From contig CBDBDN010000005.1 in NCBI GenBank assembly GCA_965203855.1, positions 744,001 through 808,000 on the forward strand: a stretch of 64,000 bases of DNA. The letters run 5' to 3'. Under the pieces are notes generated by a model. That model was not told where the DNA came from and did not search any database. It saw only the letters and a list, made by a program, of their open reading frames with translations. Source of the stretch: Bin87 sp965203855. Lineage in GTDB: Bacteria > Chloroflexota > Dehalococcoidia > Lucifugimonadales > UBA3495. Of the stretch, positions 42,699 to 50,908 are shown piece after piece. The position numbers and the translations under genes were made by a program. Numbering within the stretch: the first letter of the stretch is position 1; each line of letters opens with the position of its first letter.

Positions 42699-43784
42699 TT
42701 AGTCGAGGCGGTATTGGGCGATGGCTTCGGGGCTGAATTCCAGGCCGAGGCCGGGGCGGTTGGGGACGACGATTTCGCCGTTGATGATTTCGGGGGTTTC
42801 GTTGAACAGGCGCAGCGACCAGGGCATATATTCCACGGTGAGGCCGTTGGGGATGGCGGCGATGGTGTGGGCCTGGACTTCGGGGATAAGATGGGATACT
42901 ACGGGGATGTTGAAAGCTTCGGCCATGCCGGCGATTTTGCGGAAAGGCGTAATGCCGCCGGCGCGCAGCAGGTCAACCATCACGATGTCCACGCTGCGCT
43001 GCTCCAGCATATGGCGGAAGGGGCGGATGCCATAGACATATTCGCCGGCGGCGATGGGGGTAGCAAGGGCGTCGGCGACGCGGGCCAGGCCGGGGTAGTC
43101 GTCGCGGGCGACTACATCCTCTAGCCAGAACAGGTGATATTCCTCGACCATGCTGCCGATTTGGATGGCCTGGTTGACATTCCAGAGCTGGTTGATGTCG
43201 CACATGAGGTCAATGTCGGGGCCGATGGCGTCGCGGAGGGTGCGGATGCGGGCGACTTCGCGGGCGGCGGTAGGTTCGGCGCCCATCTGGGTTTTCATCT
43301 GGCGGAAACCCTGCTCTACCAGGCGGGGGCCGGCCTCGGCCAGGTATTCCAGGCCCATAGGTCGCATCAGGGCGCCGCTGGCGTAAGTTGGGGCGCGGTC
43401 GCGGTAGCCGCCGAGCAGGGAGCAGACGGTCTGGTTGAGGGCTTTGCCTTTGAGGTCCCAGACGGCGATGTCGACGGCGGCGAGGGCGAGGGAAAGGATG
43501 CCTTCCGGGCCGGCGGAGGCGCAGGAGTCCATCAGGCGGCCCCAGACGGCTTCGGGGTAGAGCGGGTCGGCGCCGACGGCGAGCTGGGCCAGGTCATCAA
43601 CGGCTTGGCGCAATGACTTGACGAGGGGGCCGCCGAAAAAGGTAAGTCCGACGCCGGAGATGCCGGCGTCGGTGTGGAGTTCCAGGGTAACGAACTCGCG
43701 GGTGCCGGGCTGTGGGATGCCGACGACGAGAGGGTTGTCGGCGGGGGTTTGCAGGATGTGGGTAGTGGCGCCGGTGATTTGCAT
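42699..43784 (-). CDS. Mandelate racemase/muconate lactonizing (enolase superfamily) enzyme
   Basis: 361 residues. Metal ligands can be placed at DINQLWN, WLEDV and AAGEY. The KxK motif that abstracts a proton reads KTQ here, so only the first Lys is present, while VVSHLIPEVQAHT offers a catalytic His. This suggests an acid-sugar dehydratase-like reaction using His. Enolase-superfamily paralogues are abundant in SAR202-type genomes. The substrate is unknown. Confidence 0.88.
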   Translation of the reverse strand: MQITGATTHILQTPADNPLVVGIPQPGTREFVTLELHTDAGISGVGLTFFGGPLVKSLRQAVDDLAQLAVGADPLYPEAVWGRLMDSCASAGPEGILSLALAAVDIAVWDLKGKALNQTVCSLLGGYRDRAPTYASGALMRPMGLEYLAEAGPRLVEQGFRQMKTQMGAEPTAAREVARIRTLRDAIGPDIDLMCDINQLWNVNQAIQIGSMVEEYHLFWLEDVVARDDYPGLARVADALATPIAAGEYVYGIRPFRHMLEQRSVDIVMVDLLRAGGITPFRKIAGMAEAFNIPVVSHLIPEVQAHTIAAIPNGLTVEYMPWSLRLFNETPEIINGEIVVPNRPGLGLEFSPEAIAQYRLD

Positions 43785-43898
43785 TGCGGGGCTACTCCGT
43801 GGGGTCGTGCGTGGTCAGCGCGTCCGGGTGCGTGGGTGAATAGCGGCAGGTTAGCACGGATGGAGGGGCGGCGGCAACGGCGGAGCGGCCCTTGCCCG

Positions 43899-43924
43899 GC
43901 CCCTCTCCCCGAGTGGAGAGGGGG
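43899..43924. terminator. GC-rich hairpin (terminator-like)
   Basis: CCCCTCTCC and GGAGAGGGG pair around a 6-nt loop in the 192-nt space between two minus-strand genes. No T-run follows on either strand. Confidence 0.45.
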
Positions 43925-43976
43925 TTATGGCATGGATGGAGGGAATGAAATGGATGGGATGAATGGGGATTTTGGG

Positions 43977-44378
43977 CTAGTCGGGCCGGCGGCGCCAGTG
44001 CGAGATGCCGTCGATCGCCAGCAAGACAACTACCGGCGGGACGATGAAGTGCCAGATCCAGATATTAGCGGCATCAACGCCCTGCGTTACCTTGAGCAGG
44101 TAGTTGTGCAGGTAAAACATCGTAGTAACGGCGGCCAGCGCGGTCAGCGCATCACGGGGGAGCTGGCCCAGATGGCTGCCGGCCGCGCCGCGAATCCGCA
44201 GCGAGTCGGCAATGTTCAGCGCAATGCTGACCGCCAGAGTTACGATGATGATGGGATCAATGATGTCCCAGATAGTTTGTCCGGCGTACATTGCGTTGGC
44301 AAAGAAATAGTAGTTGAAAAGCGTCGCCAGGCCGACCAGCAGCATAACGGCGCCCAATCCTTTACGCAGCGAATCCAT
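43977..44378 (-). CDS. Hypothetical membrane protein (133 aa)
   Basis: Four hydrophobic stretches are visible (about 8-26, 37-57, 76-96, 105-124) with little soluble sequence. It ends in a basic HWRRRPD. The family is not recognised. It is monocistronic. Confidence 0.55.
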   Translation of the reverse strand: MDSLRKGLGAVMLLVGLATLFNYYFFANAMYAGQTIWDIIDPIIIVTLAVSIALNIADSLRIRGAAGSHLGQLPRDALTALAAVTTMFYLHNYLLKVTQGVDAANIWIWHFIVPPVVVLLAIDGISHWRRRPD

Positions 44379-44613
44379 AATGTTGGTCTTGTCCTCCTTG
44401 CTGGCGTGTTGCGGCGGCGTCCGGCTGTCCGGCGCAAAACCCGAACCTATCCGCTCGGCTTTACTTGCCCAACATCATAACAGCCGGCGGCAGTATGTAG
44501 CACGGCGCGGGGGTTGCGGGTTTGGGCGGGAATTGACGCCGGCTGCCGTGCTGCATATGGTTTATCGGCACACACGCGGAATATGACGCCATCAACGCCG
44601 CAGAGGTATAGCT

Positions 44614-45009
44614 ATGCTGGAAATCAAACAGATACGGTCGGCAACGGACTACGAGGCCGCAGTGGCGCGCATCTCTGCGCTACTTAATGCCGAGCCGTAC
44701 AGCCCCGATGATGCGGAACTCGACCGGCTGTCCAATTTGGCGGCGGGCTACGAAGCCGAACATTTTCCGATACCGCAGCCGTCCGCCGCGGCGTTGCTCG
44801 AGTTTATGCTGGAGCAAGGTATTGTATCCCGCCGGGAACTGCTGTCCTTGGCTGGCGGCGATGCCGGCCTTGATGCGATATTGGCGGGGCGGTTAGAGAT
44901 TCCATCCGAATTGGCGCAACTGTTGCATCAGCATTCGGGGTCCCCTGTGGAAAACCCGCTCGCTGGCAGCGCAAAGCGGCCCGAACTGCTGACCGGCAGC
45001 CGTGCATAG
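44614..45009 (+). CDS. HigA-like antitoxin/XRE-type protein without adjacent toxin
   Basis: 131 residues. The N-terminal pattern LEIKQIRSATDYEAAVARI, then NLAAGYEAEHFPIPQPSAAALLEFMLEQ is that of HigA-family antitoxins; the helix-turn-helix region (VSRRELLSLAGGDAGLDAILAG) is recognisable but divergent. No HigB toxin gene is seen in the flanking 200 nt on either side, so this looks like an orphan antitoxin. AGAGG precedes ATG 44614. Confidence 0.75.
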   Translation: MLEIKQIRSATDYEAAVARISALLNAEPYSPDDAELDRLSNLAAGYEAEHFPIPQPSAAALLEFMLEQGIVSRRELLSLAGGDAGLDAILAGRLEIPSELAQLLHQHSGSPVENPLAGSAKRPELLTGSRA

Positions 45010-45113
45010 GGTTAATCCGGTGAACGCGCAAACGATGACACCAGCCGCTTGACATTGCAACGGATTAGCTTTATTGTTCCAATGCGTTCATTAGGGACGC
45101 TGGAGGCAACTAG

Positions 45114-46010
45114 ATGCAATCCGTCAAATCGCCGTGGCATTCTACCTTTGATCAGTTCGTTGGCTCGATTCAGGAGTCCGCGATTATCGCCGCCCCTTAT
45201 ATTAGCCGTTTGCCGGTGGAACGGCTGACCCAGCAATTGCGTTCCCGGCGCCGGTCGGTGCGTATTGATGTGCTGACGAGTTTGCGGGCGGACAGCCTAG
45301 TGGCAGGGTCGGTTGACGCTGCGGCGTTGGCGTGGCTGTGCCAGCGGGTTCCCGGCGCTGCGGTGCGACATCTGCGCTATTTGCACGCCAAAGCGTATGT
45401 TGCGGACGGGCATACCGCTATCGTTACTTCCGCCAACCTCACCTATGGCGGCCTCTGGCGCAACCAAGAACTGGGGGTCGCCATCACTGAACCCGATGCA
45501 GTGGCCGCAATAGCGGACGACTTGCTGGAGTATGGAAATATAGGGGTTCCGGTGCCTGTGGAAGCGCTGGTCGAATTGGATGGTATGGTGGAACAGGCCA
45601 GGCAGGACAAAGCCGCTATGGATGCTGCTGTATTCGGCAGCGTGAACGATGAGTATGACGATATTGTGCGTAACATAAATGAGCGCTTGGTGGAATTGAG
45701 GGTTTCTGAGAAACGCTTTACCACCAACCCCAAAGCGTCGCTGAATGCCCAATTCGTTGATGCGGTCAGATATGTACTGCACCGCAATGGGCCAATGAAA
45801 ACCGGCGATATGAATCCGTTGATACAACAGTTGTTGCCTGAACTTTGCGATGACTCTGTGGACCGTGTTATCAACGGTGTTACTTTTGGCCGGAAATGGA
45901 AACACAGTGTACGGAACGCCCAGCTCCAGTTGCGGCGCTCCGGCCTCCTTGTTCAAGATGAGCCGGGCCGCAACAAACCGTGGCGACTAACCGAAGGAGA
46001 ACAGCAATGA
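45114..46010 (+). CDS. Phospholipase D-like protein with C-terminal winged helix
   Basis: 298 residues. One HKD motif is clear: LHAKAYVADGHTAIVTSANLT (His91, Lys93, Asp98, Asn108). A single HKD protein would work as a dimer, as BfiI/Nuc-type nucleases do. The C-terminal 90 residues (FVDAVRYVLHRNGPMKTGDM, then WKHSVRNAQLQLRRSGLLV) fit a winged helix such as Mrr-type DNA-binding domains. Its stop overlaps the next gene (ATGA at 46007), suggesting a coupled partner. A defence or DNA-processing role is likely. Confidence 0.75.
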   Translation: MQSVKSPWHSTFDQFVGSIQESAIIAAPYISRLPVERLTQQLRSRRRSVRIDVLTSLRADSLVAGSVDAAALAWLCQRVPGAAVRHLRYLHAKAYVADGHTAIVTSANLTYGGLWRNQELGVAITEPDAVAAIADDLLEYGNIGVPVPVEALVELDGMVEQARQDKAAMDAAVFGSVNDEYDDIVRNINERLVELRVSEKRFTTNPKASLNAQFVDAVRYVLHRNGPMKTGDMNPLIQQLLPELCDDSVDRVINGVTFGRKWKHSVRNAQLQLRRSGLLVQDEPGRNKPWRLTEGEQQ

Positions 46011-46303
46011 CCACCCGCGACATCAAAAACTTACTGGTGGACATCATCCAGTACAACTACTTTTGGCCGGACTCCGCAAGCCAGGATGCCGTCTATGGTT
46101 TCACCCACAGCCGAGAGGTAAGTTGCATCTGCCGGGATATGCTGCCGCCGCACACAGTAACCCCGGTTGAGAAAGTTGTCCTCGAGGATGCCCTGTCGGA
46201 TTACCTGCAACGCACCGGCGCCAGCGCGGCGGACGAATCCAGGATCCGCGCGTGGCTGGCCGGGATGCCGGATGAAGTTGCAATCATTGAGCGGAAGCCG
46301 TGA
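46007..46303 (+). CDS. Small hypothetical partner of PLD nuclease
   Basis: 98 residues, helical and acidic at the C-terminal end (EKVVLEDALSDYLQRTGASAADESRIRAWL). It overlaps the PLD gene by 4 nt, so a joint function (inhibitor, recognition or scaffold) is likely. I recognise no family. Confidence 0.55.
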   Translation: MTTRDIKNLLVDIIQYNYFWPDSASQDAVYGFTHSREVSCICRDMLPPHTVTPVEKVVLEDALSDYLQRTGASAADESRIRAWLAGMPDEVAIIERKP

Positions 46304-46327
46304 TTTGCGGCGGCGTTGTCGGCCCCC

Positions 46328-46882
46328 ATCTGCTAAAATCCTACCCAATGGAGGATGCTGATGCTGGCTCAAATTACCGATAACCACCGGATTGCGCTGC
46401 CCGATGCCGTCGCCGGCAATCTGTCCCAGGCGCGGTTCTGCGATGTGTCCAGCGAAAACGGGCGCATCGTGCTGACGCCGTGGTGCCTGGCCGACGGCGC
46501 CGCCCGGGAGCGGATACCGGAAATCATCGCCGCGGCGCAGGAATGGCTGGCGAAATCGGACCGGGAGTTTGACCGGGAACGCCCGCTGGTCGGCAGCCGT
46601 TGTCTGTGGGAAGCGGCGCTGGCCGCTCTGACCGCAGTGGGCATCAAGCGGGGCTGCCCCGTTGCCACCGATGCCGAGCTGCTTCAACTGATTATCGCCT
46701 TGGATCAAGATGCCGGCGGCGGGTTTGAGCATACGGCGCCTTTTGGAGTGGCGCGGTCTTTCCGGGACAACGCGGACGGCATACTGCACTGGGATGATTT
46801 TGAATTTGACCTGTGCCGTCCGTCCGTGCAGCGCTGGGTTGCCAATCTGCTAAAATCCTACCCAACGGAGGCTGCTGATGCT
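46328..46882. repeat. Duplicated promoter/leader (46328-46365 and 46845-46882)
   Basis: Two copies of ATCTGCTAAAATCCTACCCAA are exact (46328 and 46845), followed by GGAGG and a start codon in both. They lie 517 bp apart and mark a tandem gene duplication. TAAAAT may act as -10. Confidence 0.7.
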
Positions 46883-46948
46883 TACTGCTCTTGCCGCAAT
46901 TGCCCAATCTCCCCAAGACTGGCTGGCCGAAGCCGACCGGCATTTTGA
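46361..46948 (+). CDS. AbrB-type N-terminus fused to HEPN-like helical domain
   Basis: 195 residues. The start MLAQITDNHRIALPDAVAG, with GRIVLTPWCL near residue 40, is a SpoVT/AbrB-type antitoxin fold. A helical region follows (AAQEWLAKSDREFDRERPL, SRCLWEAALAALTAVGIKRG) similar to the next two proteins. The last 30 residues (SYPTEAADAYCSCRNC) read through the duplicated leader of the next gene, so the original stop may have been lost. GGAGG lies 6 nt before ATG 46361. Confidence 0.6.
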   Translation: MLAQITDNHRIALPDAVAGNLSQARFCDVSSENGRIVLTPWCLADGAARERIPEIIAAAQEWLAKSDREFDRERPLVGSRCLWEAALAALTAVGIKRGCPVATDAELLQLIIALDQDAGGGFEHTAPFGVARSFRDNADGILHWDDFEFDLCRPSVQRWVANLLKSYPTEAADAYCSCRNCPISPRLAGRSRPAF

Positions 46949-47264
46949 CGCCGGCGATGCCCAGGCGGGCAGCCGCTGTATGTGGCAGGCCGCGCATACT
47001 GCCCTGGTTGCCGTTGCCAAGCAGCGCGGGCTGCCGTATCAGACGGACCTGGATCTGATGGATTTGACTGATCTGCTGGATGACGAGGCCGGGGAGCCGC
47101 TGGTGCGGCTGGCCGGGCTTGGTATCGCCCGCCTGTTCCGCCGCAACGCCGCGGAAGGGGTTTTCTGGGAGGATTATGCGTTTGACGCATACCGGGGCTC
47201 CACAAAGAGGTTTGTAAAATCCCTGATGGAACCGGGCGGGGATCCGTCCAAAGCAAACTCCTGA
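46878..47264 (+). CDS. HEPN-like helical protein, paralogue 2
   Basis: 128 residues. It aligns with the helical part of the preceding protein: AQSPQDWLAEADRHFDAGDA, SRCMWQAAHTALVAVAKQRG and FWEDYAFDAYRG. The pattern of hydrophobic helices with W-A-A and R-x-x-G resembles HEPN/SAV_6107-like domains, but the RxxxxH catalytic motif is not clear. Its start is the second copy of the duplicated leader. The stop overlaps the next start (TGATGG at 47262-47264). Confidence 0.6.
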   Translation: MLTALAAIAQSPQDWLAEADRHFDAGDAQAGSRCMWQAAHTALVAVAKQRGLPYQTDLDLMDLTDLLDDEAGEPLVRLAGLGIARLFRRNAAEGVFWEDYAFDAYRGSTKRFVKSLMEPGGDPSKANS

Positions 47265-47650
47265 TGGAAATAGCAGACCACGTTGCGCTGTCCCGGACTT
47301 ACATCACGGCGTCGGTGTGGCTGGAGGAGATGGGCATTCATCAACTGGGCGCAGAGGCCGTTTGGGGAGCGGCCAATCTGGCCGTGGAAGCGGCCCGGCA
47401 CGCGCGCGGCCGCCGGCACGGAAATGCCCGGGATAAGGAAAGGTTTGTTATCGACTTGGACGCCGCCGGCGCCGGACCGCTGGGATTCGCCGGCGGCTTC
47501 GACATTGTCCAAGGCGAATTGCACAACCATTTTTACACCAACCAGTTGTCCGCTGCCGAAGCATCGCGATTTTTGGTTCTAGGCCGTACTTTCGTGGCGC
47601 AAATGCTCGCAATCGCCGAACTTCCCAACCGCCAGATAAGTGCATCGTGA
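47264..47650 (+). CDS. HEPN-like helical protein, paralogue 3
   Basis: 128 residues with a related pattern (SRTYITASVWLEEMGIHQ, AVWGAANLAVEAARHARG). It is translated with the preceding gene by a 1-nt overlap and overlaps the mutase start by 4 nt. A role in RNA or nucleotide handling would fit HEPN domains, but this is inference. Confidence 0.55.
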   Translation: MEIADHVALSRTYITASVWLEEMGIHQLGAEAVWGAANLAVEAARHARGRRHGNARDKERFVIDLDAAGAGPLGFAGGFDIVQGELHNHFYTNQLSAAEASRFLVLGRTFVAQMLAIAELPNRQISAS

Positions 47651-49287
47651 ACGCAAACAACCCCAACCATCCCCGCACCCTCTCCGGCATCCCCATCGCC
47701 CCCCTCTATTCGCCGGAGACGCTGGACGCCGGCGGCTTTGACCCGGCGCGCGACCTGGGCGAACCCGGCGCATTCCCCTTCACGCGGGGCGCCTATCCGA
47801 CGATGTACCGCGGGCGGCTGTGGACGCGGCGGCAAATTGCCGGCTTCGGCACGGCGCAGGCCACTAATGAACGCTACCGCTTTCTGCTGGCGCACGGGCA
47901 AACCGGCCTCAGCACCGACTTTGACCATCCAACGCTGACCGGCTACGACTCCGACCACGAACTGGCCGAAGGCGAAGTCGGGCGTCTGGGCGTCGCTATT
48001 GACACCGCCGCCGATATGGGCGAGCTGTTTGACGGCATCCCGCTGGATCAGGCCAGCGTGTCGCTGACCATCAACCACCCGGCCATCGTGCTGCTGGCGA
48101 TGTTTCTGCATACCGCCGAAAAGCGGGGCATCCCCTGGCCGGCCCTGCGCGGCACCGTGCAGAACGATTCGCTGAAAGAGTTTCACGGGCAGAAAACCTT
48201 TGCGCTGCCGCCGGAACCGGCCCTGAAACTAACTACCGACATAGTAGAGTTCTGCGTCCATAACGTCCCCAACTGGTACACCATTTCCATCAGCGGCTAC
48301 CATACCCGCGAAGCCGGCGCCGACGCCGTGCAGGAACTGGCCTTTACCGTCGCCCAAGGGATGGCCTATGTGGAGTCGGCGCAGGCGCGGGGGCTGCCGG
48401 TGGACGCTTTTGCGGCGCGGCTGTCCCACTTTTTCGGCGTGCATAACGACTTCTTTGAGGAGATTGCCAAGTTCCGCGCTGCCCGCCGGCTCTGGGCCCG
48501 GCTGATGCGCGACCGCTACGGCGCAACCCGCCCGGAGTCGCTGCGGATGCGCTTTCATACGCAAACCCTCGGCTCTACGCTGGTGCGGCAAGATCCGCTG
48601 AACAACATCCTGCGCGGCGGATTGCAGGGGCTGGCGGCAGCGCTGGGCGGCACACAGTCGCTGCACATCAGCGGCTACGACGAAGCGTATGACATTCCCT
48701 CGGAGGAAGCGATGCGCGTCTCGCTGGCGTCCCAGCTGATACTGGCCCACGAATCCGGCATAACGGCAACCCCCGACCCGCTGGGCGGCTCCGCCTACCT
48801 GGAATCGCTGACCAACGAGCTGGAACAGGCCGCACTGGCCTATATTGAACGCATCGACGCGATGGGCAGCGGCAGTATGCGCGACGGGATGCTGGCCGCC
48901 ATCGCCAACGGCTACATTGAGAGCGAAATCGCCCAGGCGTCCTACCGCTATCAGCAGCGGGTAGAAAGCGGCGACTATACCGTCGTCGGCGTCAACGATG
49001 AATACCGGGATGAATGTCGGGATGCGGCGGCGTCCGGTTCATTAGAGCTGTTTGAGTTTGACCAGGCCGAGGAGGAACGGCAGATTGGCCGACTGACGGC
49101 GGCGCGGCGGACGCGCAGCGAAACGGATGCGGCGGCGGCGCTGCGCCAGGTCGTCAAAACGGCGCAGGCCAACGGCAACCTGCTGCCGGCCATCCTGCCG
49201 GCAGTAGCCGCCGGCGTAACCGAAGGCGAACTGATGGGCGCGCTGCGGGACGTTTGGGGCGAATATGTGGATCCGGGCGTGTTTTAG
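47647..49287 (+). CDS. Cobalamin-dependent acyl-CoA mutase large subunit (isobutyryl/2-hydroxyisobutyryl-like)
   Basis: 546 residues starting at GTG 47647; only the substrate-binding barrel is present, as in two-subunit mutases. Family blocks: FPFTRGAYPTMYRGRLWT, GYDSDHELAEGEVG and TISISGYHTREAGADAVQEL, and HNDFFEEIAKFRAARRLW. In methylmalonyl-CoA mutase an Arg (human Arg228, in KEFMVRNTY) binds the substrate carboxylate; here the aligned residue is Gln (KEFHGQKTF), as in isobutyryl-type mutases. So the substrate is probably not methylmalonyl-CoA. The B12 subunit is at 50398. Confidence 0.88.
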   Translation: MNANNPNHPRTLSGIPIAPLYSPETLDAGGFDPARDLGEPGAFPFTRGAYPTMYRGRLWTRRQIAGFGTAQATNERYRFLLAHGQTGLSTDFDHPTLTGYDSDHELAEGEVGRLGVAIDTAADMGELFDGIPLDQASVSLTINHPAIVLLAMFLHTAEKRGIPWPALRGTVQNDSLKEFHGQKTFALPPEPALKLTTDIVEFCVHNVPNWYTISISGYHTREAGADAVQELAFTVAQGMAYVESAQARGLPVDAFAARLSHFFGVHNDFFEEIAKFRAARRLWARLMRDRYGATRPESLRMRFHTQTLGSTLVRQDPLNNILRGGLQGLAAALGGTQSLHISGYDEAYDIPSEEAMRVSLASQLILAHESGITATPDPLGGSAYLESLTNELEQAALAYIERIDAMGSGSMRDGMLAAIANGYIESEIAQASYRYQQRVESGDYTVVGVNDEYRDECRDAAASGSLELFEFDQAEEERQIGRLTAARRTRSETDAAAALRQVVKTAQANGNLLPAILPAVAAGVTEGELMGALRDVWGEYVDPGVF

Positions 49288-49303
49288 GTAGCGCGTTATG
49301 CGG

Positions 49304-49309
49304 TATAAT
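49304..49309 (+). promoter_or_regulatory. Possible -10 box before the GHKL gene
   Basis: A perfect TATAAT lies 9 nt before ATG 49319; a -35 is not clear. The position implies a very short leader and separate transcription of the GHKL/DUF4325 pair from the mutase gene. Confidence 0.4.
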
Positions 49310-49318
49310 TGCCGCACG

Positions 49319-50047
49319 ATGGAACACTCAACGAATGATGCCGACAACCGAATGACTCTGCGCCGGGGACGCATGGCAAGCTGCCTGGAACGCTTGCTGG
49401 AACCGGAATTCTCCGCCGCCGAAATCGGGCATATAATCGCCCATGCCCTGCCTGCCGACAGCAGGTTGCCGGGCAGAGAGCTATTGCCTCGTACCAATTT
49501 CAACACGGAGAACCAGGCCAATGCGCTGTGGGAAAGGGTTGCCTTGTCGCTAATCAATGATGGCATCGGCCCGGTTAATGTACGCACGGATGTTGACGGC
49601 GTTTTTGAGGAATTGGCGCTAAACGCAGCGCAGCATTCCCGCTCGCCAGGCGGCTGTTACGCTACGGTTGAAATGGACCAACCGCAGGATGTGATAGAAT
49701 CCGGCGGTGAAAACATTTATGTGATAGGAATATCCGACGGAGGCATTGGCATACCGGAGTCTTTGCGCGCAAACCCGCTGTACGCAGACATTAGCAGCGA
49801 CAAAGAAGCCATCTTGCGCGCGACTGAAATGGATGTTAGCGGCACTACTGAACAGCGGGGAGCAGGGCTGTATCACGTAACGGAAAGAGTGCAAGCCTAC
49901 CAGGGCGAACTGTTGATTATCGCCGGCTATGGATTACTAACCGTGCGCAACGGGGGCGAGCCGTCCGTAAGCGATTTGAGAGACCTTGACGGTAGTTATC
50001 GCCATGGCACAACTGTGATGGTTGCCCTTCCTTTTCCGGCCGAATGA
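49319..50047 (+). CDS. GHKL/HATPase-domain signalling protein
   Basis: 242 residues from ATG 49319. ATPase motifs: EELALNAAQHSRSPGG (N box), GISDGGIGIPESL (G1) and TEQRGAGLYHVTERV (G2), then HGTTVMVALPF. No sensor or H box is present, so it is closer to anti-sigma/kinase-like ATPases. It pairs with a DUF4325 protein 10 nt downstream, a common two-gene signalling unit. Confidence 0.8.
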   Translation: MEHSTNDADNRMTLRRGRMASCLERLLEPEFSAAEIGHIIAHALPADSRLPGRELLPRTNFNTENQANALWERVALSLINDGIGPVNVRTDVDGVFEELALNAAQHSRSPGGCYATVEMDQPQDVIESGGENIYVIGISDGGIGIPESLRANPLYADISSDKEAILRATEMDVSGTTEQRGAGLYHVTERVQAYQGELLIIAGYGLLTVRNGGEPSVSDLRDLDGSYRHGTTVMVALPFPAE

Positions 50048-50057
50048 GGGTTTGCTG

Positions 50058-50411
50058 ATGACTGCAATTGCTTTACACCAAGAATCAGGAACCCGTATGT
50101 TGGGAACGCGTCCGGCGGCGCGGGCGATGGCATCGGCTTTCCGCATAGCGGCCCGCGATGGCGTTATCCTGCTGGATACCAGCGACATCCTGCGAATCGG
50201 CGTCTCGTTTTTTGACGAAGCCCTGCTGGTGCTTAGGGACATCATCAAAGAATCGGGGAACGAGGATTTGCGGCTGGTTTATCACAAGGCGCCGACGATG
50301 CAGTCTCTCAAAAACCTGGTAGCCCATCGCGGCTTTGTCCTGCACGAATCTGCGGATGGCGACTGGATCATCTCCCGGAACCCGGACGGCAATGCTGATG
50401 ACGCCCGCTAA
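50058..50411 (+). CDS. STAS-like DUF4325 protein
   Basis: 117 residues from ATG 50058. The DUF4325 pattern is visible: DGVILLDTSDILRIGVSFFDEALLVL and LVYHKAPTMQSLKNLVAHRG. These STAS-like proteins pair with GHKL ATPases like the one just upstream. Its 3' end overlaps the B12-subunit start by 14-20 nt. Confidence 0.75.
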   Translation: MTAIALHQESGTRMLGTRPAARAMASAFRIAARDGVILLDTSDILRIGVSFFDEALLVLRDIIKESGNEDLRLVYHKAPTMQSLKNLVAHRGFVLHESADGDWIISRNPDGNADDAR

Positions 50412-50835
50412 TCCCGCTCACGCCGCGCCGCCGCGCATCCTGCTCGCCAAGCTGGGGCTGGATGGACACGACCGGGGCGTCAAAGTCATCGCCCGCGCCC
50501 TGCGCGACGCCGGTATGGAAGTCGTCTATCTGGGAATGCGGGTAACTGCCGACCAGGTTGCCGCCGCCGCGGTCCAGGAGGATGTGGACGCGGTTGGCAT
50601 CAGTATCCTTTCCGGCGCGCATCTGCGGCTGATACCCCGCTTGGTGGCTGCGTTGGAACGGCAGGGCATCGGCGGCGGCCCCGCTAACAACGGCGTCCTG
50701 CTGCTCGTCGGCGGCACAATCCCGGACGCCGACGTTGAACCCCTGCAAGCGATGGGCGTGGACGGCGTCTTTCCCGTCGGAACCTTTACCAACGAAATGA
50801 TTGACTTCATCCGCAAGTCTTTGCCGTCATCTTGA
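50398..50835 (+). CDS. Cobalamin-binding small subunit of acyl-CoA mutase
   Basis: 145 residues from ATG 50398 (50392 also possible). The B12-binding signature is complete: LLAKLGLDGHDRGVKVIA (DxHxxG, His lower ligand), ISILSGAHL (SxL) and LLVGGTIPDADV (GG). It would complete the mutase large subunit encoded at 47647, but the two genes are separated by the GHKL/DUF4325 pair. The start overlaps the DUF4325 gene. Confidence 0.92.
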   Translation: MTPANPAHAAPPRILLAKLGLDGHDRGVKVIARALRDAGMEVVYLGMRVTADQVAAAAVQEDVDAVGISILSGAHLRLIPRLVAALERQGIGGGPANNGVLLLVGGTIPDADVEPLQAMGVDGVFPVGTFTNEMIDFIRKSLPSS

Positions 50836-50908
50836 CGCTATCTATTCATCTTTTTACGCTATCTATAATTGGCGCAGAGACGCAGAGGCGCAAAGGGAGG
50901 CGTGTGTT

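Noticed and set aside
44379..44613. HigB/RelE toxin gene upstream of the HigA-like gene
   Set aside because: The only open frames there are very short and without toxin motifs.
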